Source: Bacillus sp. JCM 19058
Lineage (GTDB): Bacteria; Bacillota; Bacilli; Bacillales_H; Bacillaceae_D
NCBI GenBank assembly: GCA_001310555.1
Contig: BAXO01000034.1
Coordinates: 1 to 51,092 of the forward strand
DNA: 51,092 bases
Direction of reading: 5' to 3'
Shown: positions 1 through 9,415 of the stretch, piece by piece
How the letters are laid out: every line of letters starts with the position of its first letter
Position numbering within the stretch: the stretch's first letter is position 1
The notes under the pieces: model-generated
What the model saw: only the letters and a program-made list of their open reading frames with translations
Told to the model about the DNA's origin: nothing
Database searches by the model: none
Position numbers and translations under genes: made by a program

Positions 1-116
1 CTTGATCGTCTCCGCTACCTTGATCGTCCCCGTTGCTTGATCGTCTCCGTTACCTTGATCGTCTCCGTTGCCTTGATCGTCTCCGTTATCCTGATCGTCC
101 CCGTTATCTGGATCCT
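1..116 (-). repeat. 18-bp tandem repeat encoding a GNGDDQ linker
   Basis: The core gatcgtc recurs at 4, 22, 39, 57, 75, 93 and, degenerate, at 111. The period is 18 bp except for one 17-bp step (22 to 39). On the minus strand each unit reads Gly-Asn-Gly-Asp-Asp-Gln, an acidic hydrophilic linker downstream of the OB-fold domain. The single 17-bp unit changes the reading frame, either a base-call loss or a real slippage mutation. Confidence 0.9.
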
Positions 117-2558
117 TCTGCTCTTCGACAAAGGTAAACGCGCTAGCGTCTCTTAGACCAGGCGTTGAGAAATAACGGTCCAATGTGCCGGTAATCGTGA
201 CTAGCTGCCCTAAGTTCTCAGGATTCGCTTGCAGGTTAAGAGCGAGCCGTACCGCATTGTTCGGCAGCTGTACTGGGAGCATTTTTGCCCGGTCACCTTC
301 ATCAGCCGAATCAGCAATTAGTAAGTTCGTATGAGTATGCTCACCTTCACCAATGAGTGGACGATTGTTTGTCATTGAACCAACAATATACCCTTTGACC
401 GTTGCACTGCCTTGATTATTGGCGATCGCCTCAGCTACGCTAATCGTTCCACTCGGATCGCCACCACCACCTTCTCCATCGATTGTAATCCGACTACCTT
501 CTTGATAGTTAATCGGCCCATCCTGTGAAATAATGTAGTCGACAACCGATGTCCATACAGGTCCTAAATCGAGAGAAATGACGTCATCGCTCAGATGATA
601 AAATCCAGCCCCGTGCATATAGTCATTATAAGCAACAGTATACGATTGCGAGAGATCGAATTCTTCACCGCTATCAAGGCTAATTTCCACATCCGTAAAC
701 GTTCCATCCGTTGAAATCAAATTGTAGGTTAAGCCTGAGACCTGAAGGTCGGTCCCGTTGTGATAGTTGGACTGACTAAGGAGCACCTCTTTAATTCTTT
801 CTCCACTTGCGTTTACAACGACAATTGTATTGCCGAATTGGTCGAGCGATTCAATTTGTTGGTCGGTAATTTTTCCTGGTTCGATCAGTCCTGTGATCAT
901 GAACTGTTTAATAAAGCCAGCTCACTGTTTGCTTTCGTACGAATCGAGTCAGTGTAAAGGCTACCGATACCGACATCCGTTTTGAGTTTATTTGCTGAGT
1001 ACAAGCCTGTTTCTGTCGAACCAATGGTCTCGCCTGGATGTGGCGCTGTCGGATCGACTGACCTCGTAATTCGCCCCTCTTGTAAAATCAAGAGCCTTAC
1101 CTTCATCCGTCAGCTTGAGCGCATAGTCCTTCATCGCGTCAGTCATGAGACCAATCGTTTCACTAATTACTGTACCTTCCATTTGATAGCCGCCGCCACC
1201 TGTACCGATGTAATCTGCGACTACGACGCGGTAGTTTTTATCTAATTCGATCGGGTCACCATCAATCGATAGATTCGCATCAACAAAAGCACCTGTAGGT
1301 CCGATCACGATTTCATAAGACATCCCCGACACTTGTAAATCGATTTGATTGCGATTTTCACGCGTATAAGAATAAGTAATAACATCCTTTAGCGCCTGAC
1401 CCGTCATTTCAAATACCATCAGTTCGTTAGCAAACGGCTCAATCGCATAAATATCTCCTAATGTGACATCGCCTGGGGCAATACTGGCCCGGATACCACC
1501 ATTATTCGTTAAGGCGATCTCGGCTTCTGCCTTATCCCGCATCGCATCGGTCCAGAAATTGCCGAGAGGAGCATCTCCATCATAACGGCCGTCCCTGCTT
1601 AAGCCCGTATTCGAGTAACCAATCACTTCACTTAGAATTTCATCCATCTCACTATTGTAACGATCGATTGTACTTTGAACCTCAGGAACGATATTGTCGT
1701 CAGCTAAACTAGCGACTGACTGAAGACCGCCTTCTACAAGGTCAACCTCTCCTGTTGTCTCGTTGTATTCAAGCACAAGCTTTCCGACATTCGCTAAATT
1801 TGCCCCGGTTTGTGCGATTGGTGTTCCATTGACGACTCTAGGTGTCCCAAGTGTCGTATGAGAATGGCCACCGATAATGGCATCAAAATAATCGACCGCT
1901 TCAGCAAGTCTTTGATCATCGCCGATGCCGATATGAGTTAGCGCAACAATGATATCTGCTTGCTCCTCCAATTCTTCCTGATAGTTAAGGGCAACCTCTG
2001 CATAATTACTATCAAAATCAAGCCCGACTAGATTAGCTGGAGCTGTTGCAGGAGGAGCTTGTGTGAGCGAAAAAAAACACCGACAGTCAGTCCATCTAAG
2101 TCAAAAAGCTCGTACGGCTTCGTCTGCGCTATTCCTGATTGGCCGACGTCCATGTTAGCAGCGAGCCACGGAAACTCAGAATCTACCGTGTTCACTTGAA
2201 AGGCTTCTTGTCCATAATCAAACTCGTGATTCCCGATCGTCATAGCATCAAGCTCGACCAGATTAAATATTTCTACTAATGGTTTCCCATCATTTAAATC
2301 GACGACTGGGTTTCCACTGGCAAAATCCCCCGCGTCAAGATAAAGAAAGTGCGACGCTTTCTCTCTTTCTTCATTAATATAGTAAGCCACCTTACCAAAG
2401 TCATCGATACTCGCATGAATATCATTCGTATGTAAAATCGTCAATTCGGTTATGTTCGACTCATCAGCAAAGCCTTTCATAGGAAAAAAGAGACACGCGA
2501 GCGTCAATAAGAGAGTCATAGAGTATAAGTACAATTTACGACTGCGAATATAAATCAT
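1..2558 (-). CDS. Secreted 5'-nucleotidase / 2',3'-cyclic phosphodiesterase family protein (3' end outside window)
   Basis: This is a multidomain extracellular nucleotide phosphatase that releases nucleosides and phosphate. It starts at 2558 after an AGGAGG site, with a signal peptide of about 30 residues. A calcineurin-like metallophosphatase domain follows (LTILHTNDIHA, DAGDF, TIGNHEFDYG). A 5'-nucleotidase C-terminal domain comes next (about 1700-1100), then a second, shorter C-terminal-type domain (about 1080-500, TGLYSANKLKTDVGIGSLYTD) with no second metallophosphatase domain. An OB-fold DUF6359-like domain follows (SGTISVAEAIA, TVKGYIVGSM), and a Gly/Asn/Asp-rich repeat reaches the window edge. 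Frame breaks lie near 2070 (run of 8 T on the coding strand), about 1080 (GGGG), about 897 and about 39. They look like base-calling errors, but a pseudogene is possible. Confidence 0.85.
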
Positions 2559-3065
2559 TTTGTATCCTCCTCTTCATTTTTAGATTGAAAAAAAACTGCT
2601 TCGATTCAAAGATTACCAAATTTTAACGCAAAATAAATATAAAAAAAACGTAAAAATATTGTAAATTTAGCCGTTAATGCAAAAATCGCTGCTAAAATCA
2701 TAGAATAAAACTAGGTAAATCGAATCACCCCCTCATCATTACACTACCTCAGTGAAGACTTAAAATTTATCGTTTTCGAAAGCTTTCCATCTACAGCCGT
2801 GTCTACTAACTTCCTATACTAACTCCGGAGTGAATCGTACTGTATTTGCTGATGTACTACTGCACACGATACTAAAATATGAACGTCATCGTCGAGGAGT
2901 CTTTGTAAAGTGTAAAAAGTGAGACCTTGCGTAGAACCTTATCCGGGACACTCATCCTGTAAAAATGTCAAACTATAGCTTATTTCCTAAGGTTTCTTCG
3001 TCTAACAGAACATGCTATCTTTATAATATAGATTTTTTCTTAATCCGGTCATTGGAGTGATATTC
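2559..3065. other. Divergent intergenic region between nucleotidase and response regulator
   Basis: I see no gene here. It must hold the promoters of both flanking genes. On the plus strand a perfect TATAAT at 3022-3027 could be the -10 of the response-regulator operon, about 40 bp before its ATG, but I find no good -35 at 17 bp. The part next to the nucleotidase (2580-2660) is very A/T-rich. Confidence 0.5.
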
Positions 3066-3774
3066 ATGTACCATGTGTTCATCATTGAAGACGATCAAAA
3101 AAATCGCTCGTATTTTAACGGAACACCTTCGAAAATATGGCTATCAAGTCACGCAAGCCGAGCAATTTGATGATATAAAAACGAATTTTTAAGCATCAAA
3201 CCCGATCTCGTTCTTCTCGACATTAACCTTCCTCACTTTGACGGCTTTTATTGGTGCCGGCACATTCGGAATGTTTCGAAGGTACCGGTCATCTTTATTT
3301 CTGCAAGGACAGATGAGATGAATCAAGTGATGGCCATCGAAAACGGTGGGGATGATTATATTACTAAGCCCTTCCACCTTGATATTGTCGTCGCCAAAGT
3401 AAAAAGTGTTCTGCGTAGAGCCTATGGTGAATATGCAGCCTCGTCTAATTCACTCGCACAAACAAAGGAAATCGCCGGGCTTTTTTTTCTATCCGGAAAA
3501 GAATGAATTAGAGTTCAAAGAGAAAAGGCTGGAACTGACAAAAAAAGAATTTTTGTTATTTCAAAAGCTCGTTGAGCATCACGATCGCATCGTCAGCCGT
3601 GATGACCTCCTCGAGGCTTTATGGGACGAAGTCGACTTTGTTGACGATAATACGCTGTCAGTCAATGTGACTCGCCTTCGCCGACGCTTAGCGGAAATTG
3701 GCATTCTTGACGCCGTACAGACTGTTAGAGGACAAGGGTATCGACTTCAGGTCAACTGGAGGGAATCGCAATGA
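3066..3774 (+). CDS. bceR: OmpR-family response regulator, BceR type
   Basis: This cytoplasmic DNA-binding response regulator pairs with the kinase gene that overlaps its stop (ATGA at 3771). The receiver domain shows the acidic pocket (FIIEDDQ), the phospho-acceptor Asp in LVLLDINLPHFDG, the Thr/Ser switch (VIFISA) and the Lys in YITKPF. A winged-helix domain follows (ELTKKEFLLFQKLVEH, TLSVNVTRLRRRL, VRGQGYRL). The start is ATG 3066. The frame breaks near 3098 (A7), 3187 (T5) and 3480-3490 (T8). Rebuilt length is about 235 residues, as in BceR/PsdR. The neighbours make it the regulator of the adjacent ABC transporter; the symbol denotes type, not proven orthology. Confidence 0.85.
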
Positions 3775-4833
3775 TTATGCTATATTTGCGTGACCGCTTT
3801 ACTTATATCCTTTTATTTATCATCAATACGCTTTTCATCATTACGACGTCTCTGCTCGCCTTTTCCAACACTGGAGTGCGGTTGGAAGCCGGTACAATCC
3901 TATATTTGTTCGTCCTGACCTTCTTCTTTCTAGCTATTTGGATGGTAGTTGATTTCTTCCGGCGCCGGCCACTATTAAAGCGTTTAATGTCGCTTAATCA
4001 GGAGCCGGCAGCTCCACTTGAAACGGCGTATGAGCTTGAAGCGCTGACGCTCCCGTCAGCCGAAGCAAAATTATGGGTTAAGCTCGTACGTAACTACCAT
4101 CAACAATATACCGATGAATTGGAAAGCTATAAAAACGCCCAGAAGCAGCATCATCTTTTTATTAATCAATGGGTTCACCATATGAAAACGCCCATGTCGG
4201 TCATTTCCCTTCTCGTTCAGCAAGGAAGAACTCAGTTTGAAGATGCGGATATGAAACAGCTGCTTGATGAGGTTAATGATGAAAACGATCGCTTTCGCCA
4301 CGGTCTCGACTGATGCTTCATCTCGCTCGCCTTGACCATTTTGCTCTTGACATGAAAGCTGAGGAAGTGGATCTTGTCACGTTGTGGCGCGAGCTCGTCA
4401 ACGAGGAAAAGCGGCAATTTATTCGGCGCAAGCTCTTCCCGGAAATTCAAGTACAGACGGACGAAACAATAGTCTCAAGCGATCGAAAATGGCTGCGAGT
4501 CATCTTTCATCAGCTTCTGTTAAATGCGCTCCGTTATTCCAGGCAAGGCCATGGTGACCGCATTACGATACACATTCGAAAAGAAAAAAATGACACGATC
4601 GTCTCTGTGTCGGACAAAGGTATCGGTATTCCTACCCACGATCTTGTCAATGTATTTGAACCATTTTCACCGGTGAAAACGGACGGAAAAAGAACGAATC
4701 AACCGGAATGGGGCTCTATTTAGCGAAAACAATTTCTTATAAACTCGGCCACTCGCTGACCGTCGCTTCTAAAGAAGGCGAAGGGACGACGATGTCGCTC
4801 GTCTTTTCTTCCAAAACATTGCACCGAATGTGA
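3771..4833 (+). CDS. bceS: Intramembrane-sensing histidine kinase, BceS type
   Basis: This membrane sensor kinase overlaps the regulator gene by 4 bp. Two transmembrane helices (about residues 10-30 and 42-62) are joined by a loop of only some 10 residues, too short to bind a ligand. Known BceS-type kinases are instead activated by their transporter. The phospho-accepting His is near residue 136 in QWVHHMKTP. The ATPase domain shows the N box (LLLNALRYS), G1 (VSDKGIGIP) and a G2-like GMGLYLAK. Frame breaks are near 4310 and 4700, and rebuilt length is about 354 residues. The stop TGA is also the first part of a BceR-like operator. Confidence 0.85.
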
Positions 4834-4844
4834 CAAAAATGTAA
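4831..4844 (+). promoter_or_regulatory. BceR-type operator TGACA-N4-TGTAA
   Basis: TGACA, four A residues and TGTAA match the known BceR-like binding pattern TnACA-N4-TGTAA. The site begins at the kinase stop codon and lies 132 bp before the ATPase ATG. A TATACT at 4899-4904 could be the -10 of the regulated transporter promoter; its -35 is weak, as expected for an activated promoter. Confidence 0.65.
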
Positions 4845-4975
4845 GGCTTGCTAACCTCCTTGAAAGCTAATTCAATGGGAAAGGCAAGCTGCTTTTTTTA
4901 TACTGTAGAAGAAAGCGCACGCTTATTGTGTAACTTCAATGATTTTGAACACGATTAAACTAGGAGGGACAGACG

Positions 4976-5756
4976 ATGTCAATATTAGAAGTAAACCAAT
5001 TAGCCAAAACCTATTATCCGAAAAAGGACGGACTGGCGTACAAGGCGCTATCCAATTTTAATTTAAAGGTAAATAAAGGCGAATTTGTCGGGGTTATGGG
5101 ACCATCAGGAAGCGGGAAAACAACGCTATTAAACTTGCTGGCCACGATTGACAAACCGACCTCAGGGTCTATTTTCATTAACGGTACTGATCCTTCGAAA
5201 CTAAAAAAATGACAAGCTCGCTTTATTTCGCCGTCGTGAACTCGGTTTTGTTTTTCAGGATTTCAATCTGCTCGACACATTGACGGTTCGTGAAAATATT
5301 CTTTTGCCGCTGGCGCTCGATAAAATTACCTTGAAAGAAATGAACCAGCGACTCGATCGATTGGCAGAGCTGCTCAATATCGAAAAGATTCTTGATAAGC
5401 GACCAGCTGAAATTTCGGGAGGACAGCAGCAGCGAACCGCTTGTGCACGGGCGATTATTCACGACCCGGCTATGATCCTTGCTGATGAGCCGACAGGAAA
5501 CCTTGATTCAAAAGCGGCAAGGCAAGTCCTTGATACATTGACATCCTTGAATAAAGAACAGCGTGCAACGATTCTCCTCGTCACCCACGATCCCACTGCG
5601 GCAAGCTATTGTGACCGTATCGTCTTTATTAAGGATGGACAGTTTTTCTCAGAAATTCGTAAAGGGGAGCGGCAGCAGGCCTTTTTCCAAAGTATTCTCG
5701 ATACATTAAGCATACTTGGTGGTGATTTCCGTGAACATTCAAACGCTGGCACGTAG
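4976..5756 (+). CDS. bceA: ABC transporter ATPase, BceA type
   Basis: This is the cytoplasmic ATPase of a MacB/BceAB-type peptide-antibiotic detoxification transporter. The start is ATG 4976, 6 nt after GGAGGGA. Seen are Walker A GPSGSGKTT (about residues 43-51), the Q-loop FVFQDFN, the signature ISGGQQQR, Walker B MILADEPTGNLD and the switch His in LLVTHD. Rebuilt length is about 260 residues. A frame break lies in an A7 run at about 5205. It is the only ATPase gene in the locus and overlaps the first of three permease genes by 26 bp, so it probably serves all three. Confidence 0.88.
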
Positions 5757-7101
5757 AAATCTAACCGGGCATGCCCAACGTTACTTTGCTTATTTTTTTA
5801 GCTGTGTTTTCGCTGTTACGGTATTTTTTATTTATGCTCAATTTATTTACCACCCCGATGTCACGGAAGGAGCGGTTCCTTTTGCTGATGCTGTTAAGCA
5901 AGGGATGATTGGCGCGCAATATATAATCATTATCTTTTCGATCTTTTTTTATTGCTTATTCGAATTCCGTCTTTCTAAAAGCCCGTTCTCAGGAATTTGG
6001 CTTACTCTTTCTATTCGGGATGAGTCATCGACAGCTCAGCTGGCTTATTTACATTGAGCAAACATTGATTTCTTTAGTGGCGATTGGCTGTGGACTGTTG
6101 CTCGGCAGCCTGTTTTCTAAAATATTTCTTATGTTTATGTCATTATTGCTGACAGTGGAAAGTCCGATTACGTTTCAGCTTGTCCCTATGGCCTATTTAA
6201 TAACAGTCATTGGATTTTTTTTATCTTGTTTCAAGTCCTTACCTTTCTTTCATTTTTGAACTTTAACAGCCAACAAGTGATCGACTTTTTGAAGGCTGCG
6301 AAAAAGCCGATGAACATGCCGATTGTTTCCAAGTGGCTAACCTTTCTTTCCTTCGCTTCATTAGCTGTCGGATATTCGATCGCTGCATTTGCCAATATGG
6401 AATACATTATTTTCTATATTCCGGTCATTCTGTTCTTCGTTGTACTCGGTACTTACTTCTTCTTTACACAAGGGACGGTTGCCCTGTTTAACCGATTGTA
6501 TCGCAACAAGGCTGGATTACTGAACGGAACAACGCTCGTATCGCGAACTAATATTTTGTTTAGGCTTAAGGATTATGCTCGTATGCTTTTTCTGACATCG
6601 ATCATCAGTGCCGTTGTCCTAACTGCAGCTGGGACGGTTCATATGGTTTTCGAATTCTTACTCGATATGGTTGCAAATCCGGAAGAGCAATTATTCCCGT
6701 TACCCGAGTTCGACTTCCAAATGCTGAGGCAAGTATTTTCGCTAACTCTTTTTATCGGACTATTTATCAGCTTGCTCTTTTTTATCGTACAAGGCAGCAT
6801 ACTGTATTTAAAACTGTTTACCGAGCTTACCGACACGAAGCGGCAGCTCTTTGCATTACGCCGGATTGGGGTGACACGGAAGGAAGCTGCCAGGATTCTG
6901 AATAAACAAATCCAGTTCTTATTTTTTATCCCTTTCATCGTTGGCTCGATTCACGCGAGCTTTGCTTTCTTAATGCTAAGCAGAACGCTTGAAATCAACT
7001 TAGTTACCAACGCTTTAATCGTTATTGGGAGCTATTGCATCCTGCAAACCGGCTATTACCTGCTCACTCGTTTCTTTTATTTACGGGCGGCATTTCGGTG
7101 A
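5731..7101 (+). CDS. BceB-type permease 1, lacking the large extracellular domain
   Basis: This is an FtsX-like membrane permease of a peptide-antibiotic ABC transporter. I chose GTG 5731, not the upstream TTG 5716, because it sits 4 nt after GGTGGTGAT and aligns exactly with the starts of both paralogues downstream (LARRNL at residues 6-11). N-terminal helices and the last three helices are well conserved. Between helices 7 and 8, however, only about 30 residues remain (MVFEFLLDM to EFDFQMLRQ). Permeases 2 and 3 carry about 190-210 residues there, so this protein is about 456 residues instead of about 640. In known Bce systems that domain binds the antibiotic and signals to the kinase. Frame breaks lie near 5955-6005 and 6220 (T8). 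Confidence 0.85.
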
Positions 7102-7161
7102 AGCAATATGAGAAGAGAAAGGTCCTCACTTTATTTCGCTCGGAAATAATATGCTAGTTAA

Positions 7162-7194
7162 TTCCTTCGGGAGAAGAGACTTCTCCCGAAGGAA
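7162..7194 (+). terminator. Intercistronic 14-bp perfect stem-loop
   Basis: TTCCTTCGGGAGAA (7162-7175) is perfectly complementary to TTCTCCCGAAGGAA (7181-7194) across a 5-nt loop. The following sequence (ggtattttgat) has only a short U tract, so it may be a partial terminator or an mRNA-stabilising hairpin between permeases 1 and 2. Confidence 0.7.
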
Positions 7195-7358
7195 GGTATT
7201 TTGATAAAACTATCTCAATGCAAGAATGCCTCTGCACTTCGTATCGCTCGAAAGGGTTAACTTCATTGGGAGAGGAGTAAATGGAGTGCAATTGCTACTC
7301 TATTTCTATCGGACTGTATAATGCTGCGAAAAATTTATGCAATGAAAGAGGAATGACT

Positions 7359-9298
7359 ATGTCGATTTATTTGTTGGCTAGACGAAACCTTAGCGGTCAC
7401 CTGCAGCGCTATGCCGCTTATTTTTTTAGCTGTGTCTTTTCGGTAACGATCTTTTTTATCTATGCACAGTTCATCTATCATCCTGATGTTACTGGCGGAA
7501 CCATTCCTGCAGGCGAAGCTGTCAGGCAAGGAATGATTGCTGCGCAGGTGATAATTATCATCTTTTCATTCTTTTTTTTATCGCCTATTCAAATTCAACC
7601 TTTTTGAACGTCCGTTCTCAGGAATTCGGATTATTATCCTTATTTGGGATGAGTACTCGCCAGCTCCGCAAACTCGTTTACTTTGAGCAAACGTTAATTT
7701 CCGTACTGGCGATCATTTGCGGTCTTCTACTTGGCACGCTTTTCTCAAAGCTTTTTCTTATGCTCATGTCGAGTTTGTTGACTGTCAATAGCCCGATTGC
7801 GTTCCAGCTTGTTCCTAAAGCGTATTTGCTGACTGGTATTGGCTTTCTTCTGCTGTTCCAAGGACTGACGATTCTGTCCTTTTGGAAAATGAGGAGCAAG
7901 CAAGTGATCGATTTGCTTGCGGCTGCAAAAAAAACCGTTGAACATGCCGAAGGTTTCGTCCTGGCTTGCTGTCATCGCCATCATCTTTTTAGCCATCGGT
8001 TATACGCTTGCGGCAACAGCCAACATTATGTTAGCCGCTTTGCTCGTGCTACCTATTCTTTTCTTTGTTGTGATCGGAACATACTTTTTCTTCACGCAAG
8101 GAACCGTCGCCTTGTTTAAACGGCTTTACAAAAATAAAAAAAAGCTTAATGAACGGAACGACACTGCTCACACGTACGAATGTCCTGTTTCGCCTTAAGG
8201 ATTATGCGCGAATGCTATTCTTAACCTCGATTATTAGTGCTGTCGTTCTAACTGCAGCCGGAACCGTTTATATGTTCTTTCAAACATTCATTTTAATGGG
8301 CGTGAACAATATGCCGCAAGCTATTACTTGGATGGAGGAAAGCACCGAAGACTATGCAGTCATTACACCCGAAGAGGTTGAAATAATTCTGGCCAACCAC
8401 GGAGCGGAGATTGAGTATGAGCTAAACACTAAAGGGATTGTTGCTCAACTGTCGGCAGAGAGCAGCAATACTGGGAACAATAACTATATGGAAGGGGACA
8501 TCGATTGGGATAGTTTCGTCTTTGCTGAAAGCCAATACAATGAAATTGCCGAAAAACGAGAGTTAAACCCCGTTTCGCTCGAAGAAAATGAAGTGTTTAT
8601 AAGCACTCCGTTTTTACAAAAAGCTTTTTTCAGAAAAGGGAACAAAATTCAATTTACACATCGGTGATCTGTCAGAAACGTTGCTCTTAAAAGAGCAATC
8701 GTCTGATGCGGTTATTCCAAATCACGGACGGCCCACACTTGTCGTTTCGGATTCCAATTTTACTCGATATGCTGATGCGCCACTGCCGAGATACAGCGAA
8801 TGCTAGGCTATGAGCTCGTAAACTGGCAAGAGCAAGTGGCAGCTTCTGAAGCCGTTAGACAAGCAGCCGATCCTGAGCTTCAATATTATCTCCAACTGCG
8901 TGCACCAGAATATCAATCGCTGAAACAAGTATATGCCTTAACTCTGTTTATCGGTCTATTCGTTAGCCTACTGTTCTTTATCGTTCAAGGCAGCATGCTG
9001 TACTTGAAGTTGTTTACTGAGCTCGCCGATACGAAACGACAGCTGTTTTCCTTAAATCGAATCGGTCTAACAAAAAAAAGAAGCGACGAGGATATTGGAT
9101 CGGCAAATGCTGTTTTTATTTTTTGTCCCATTGGTCATCGGCTCTATTCACGCTAGCTTTGCCTATGCGATGCTCAGCAGTGTGCTTGAGGTCAATTTAT
9201 GGCTCAATGCCGCACTTGTCATAGGAATTTACTGCGTGCTGCAGTACGGCTACTACTTGCTGACCCGTTTCTTTTACGTACGAGCAGCCTTCCGTTAA
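7359..9298 (+). CDS. BceB-type permease 2, with full extracellular domain
   Basis: Ten-helix FtsX/BceB permease. ATG 7359 follows AAAGAGGA by 5 nt; upstream in-frame codons lack a better site. It shares nearly continuous similarity with permease 1 (LARRNL, IYAQFIYHPDV, RLKDYARMLFLTSIISAVVLTAAGTV, LFIVQG-type segments). Between helices 7 and 8 it carries a soluble domain of about 200 residues (about 8280-8930) with many acidic residues, the expected peptide sensor. Frame breaks are near 7580-7607 (T6-T7), 7930 (A8), 8140 (A6), 8655, 8790 and 9080 (A7-rich). Rebuilt length is about 646 residues. It probably works with the ATPase encoded at 4976. Confidence 0.87.
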
Positions 9299-9329
9299 GA
9301 AAACGGTGGTGCTTAGCAATCCCTATACC

Positions 9330-9369
9330 TTGCTTAAACTCGGGCTACCCACTCGCCGAGTTTAAGCAA
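9330..9369 (+). terminator. Intercistronic 14-bp perfect stem-loop
   Basis: TTGCTTAAACTCGG (9330-9343) pairs perfectly with CCGAGTTTAAGCAA (9356-9369) across a 12-nt loop. No U tract follows, so a role in mRNA stability or partial attenuation is as likely as termination. Its sequence is unrelated to the hairpin at 7162, although its position is equivalent. Confidence 0.65.
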
Positions 9370-9415
9370 CCGCGTTGGCGTTCAAAAGTGCAATACGATA
9401 GAAAGAGGAATGAAC

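Noticed and set aside
5716..5731. TTG 5716 as start of permease 1
   Set aside because: GTG 5731 has the ribosome site at the right distance and aligns with the starts of both paralogues.
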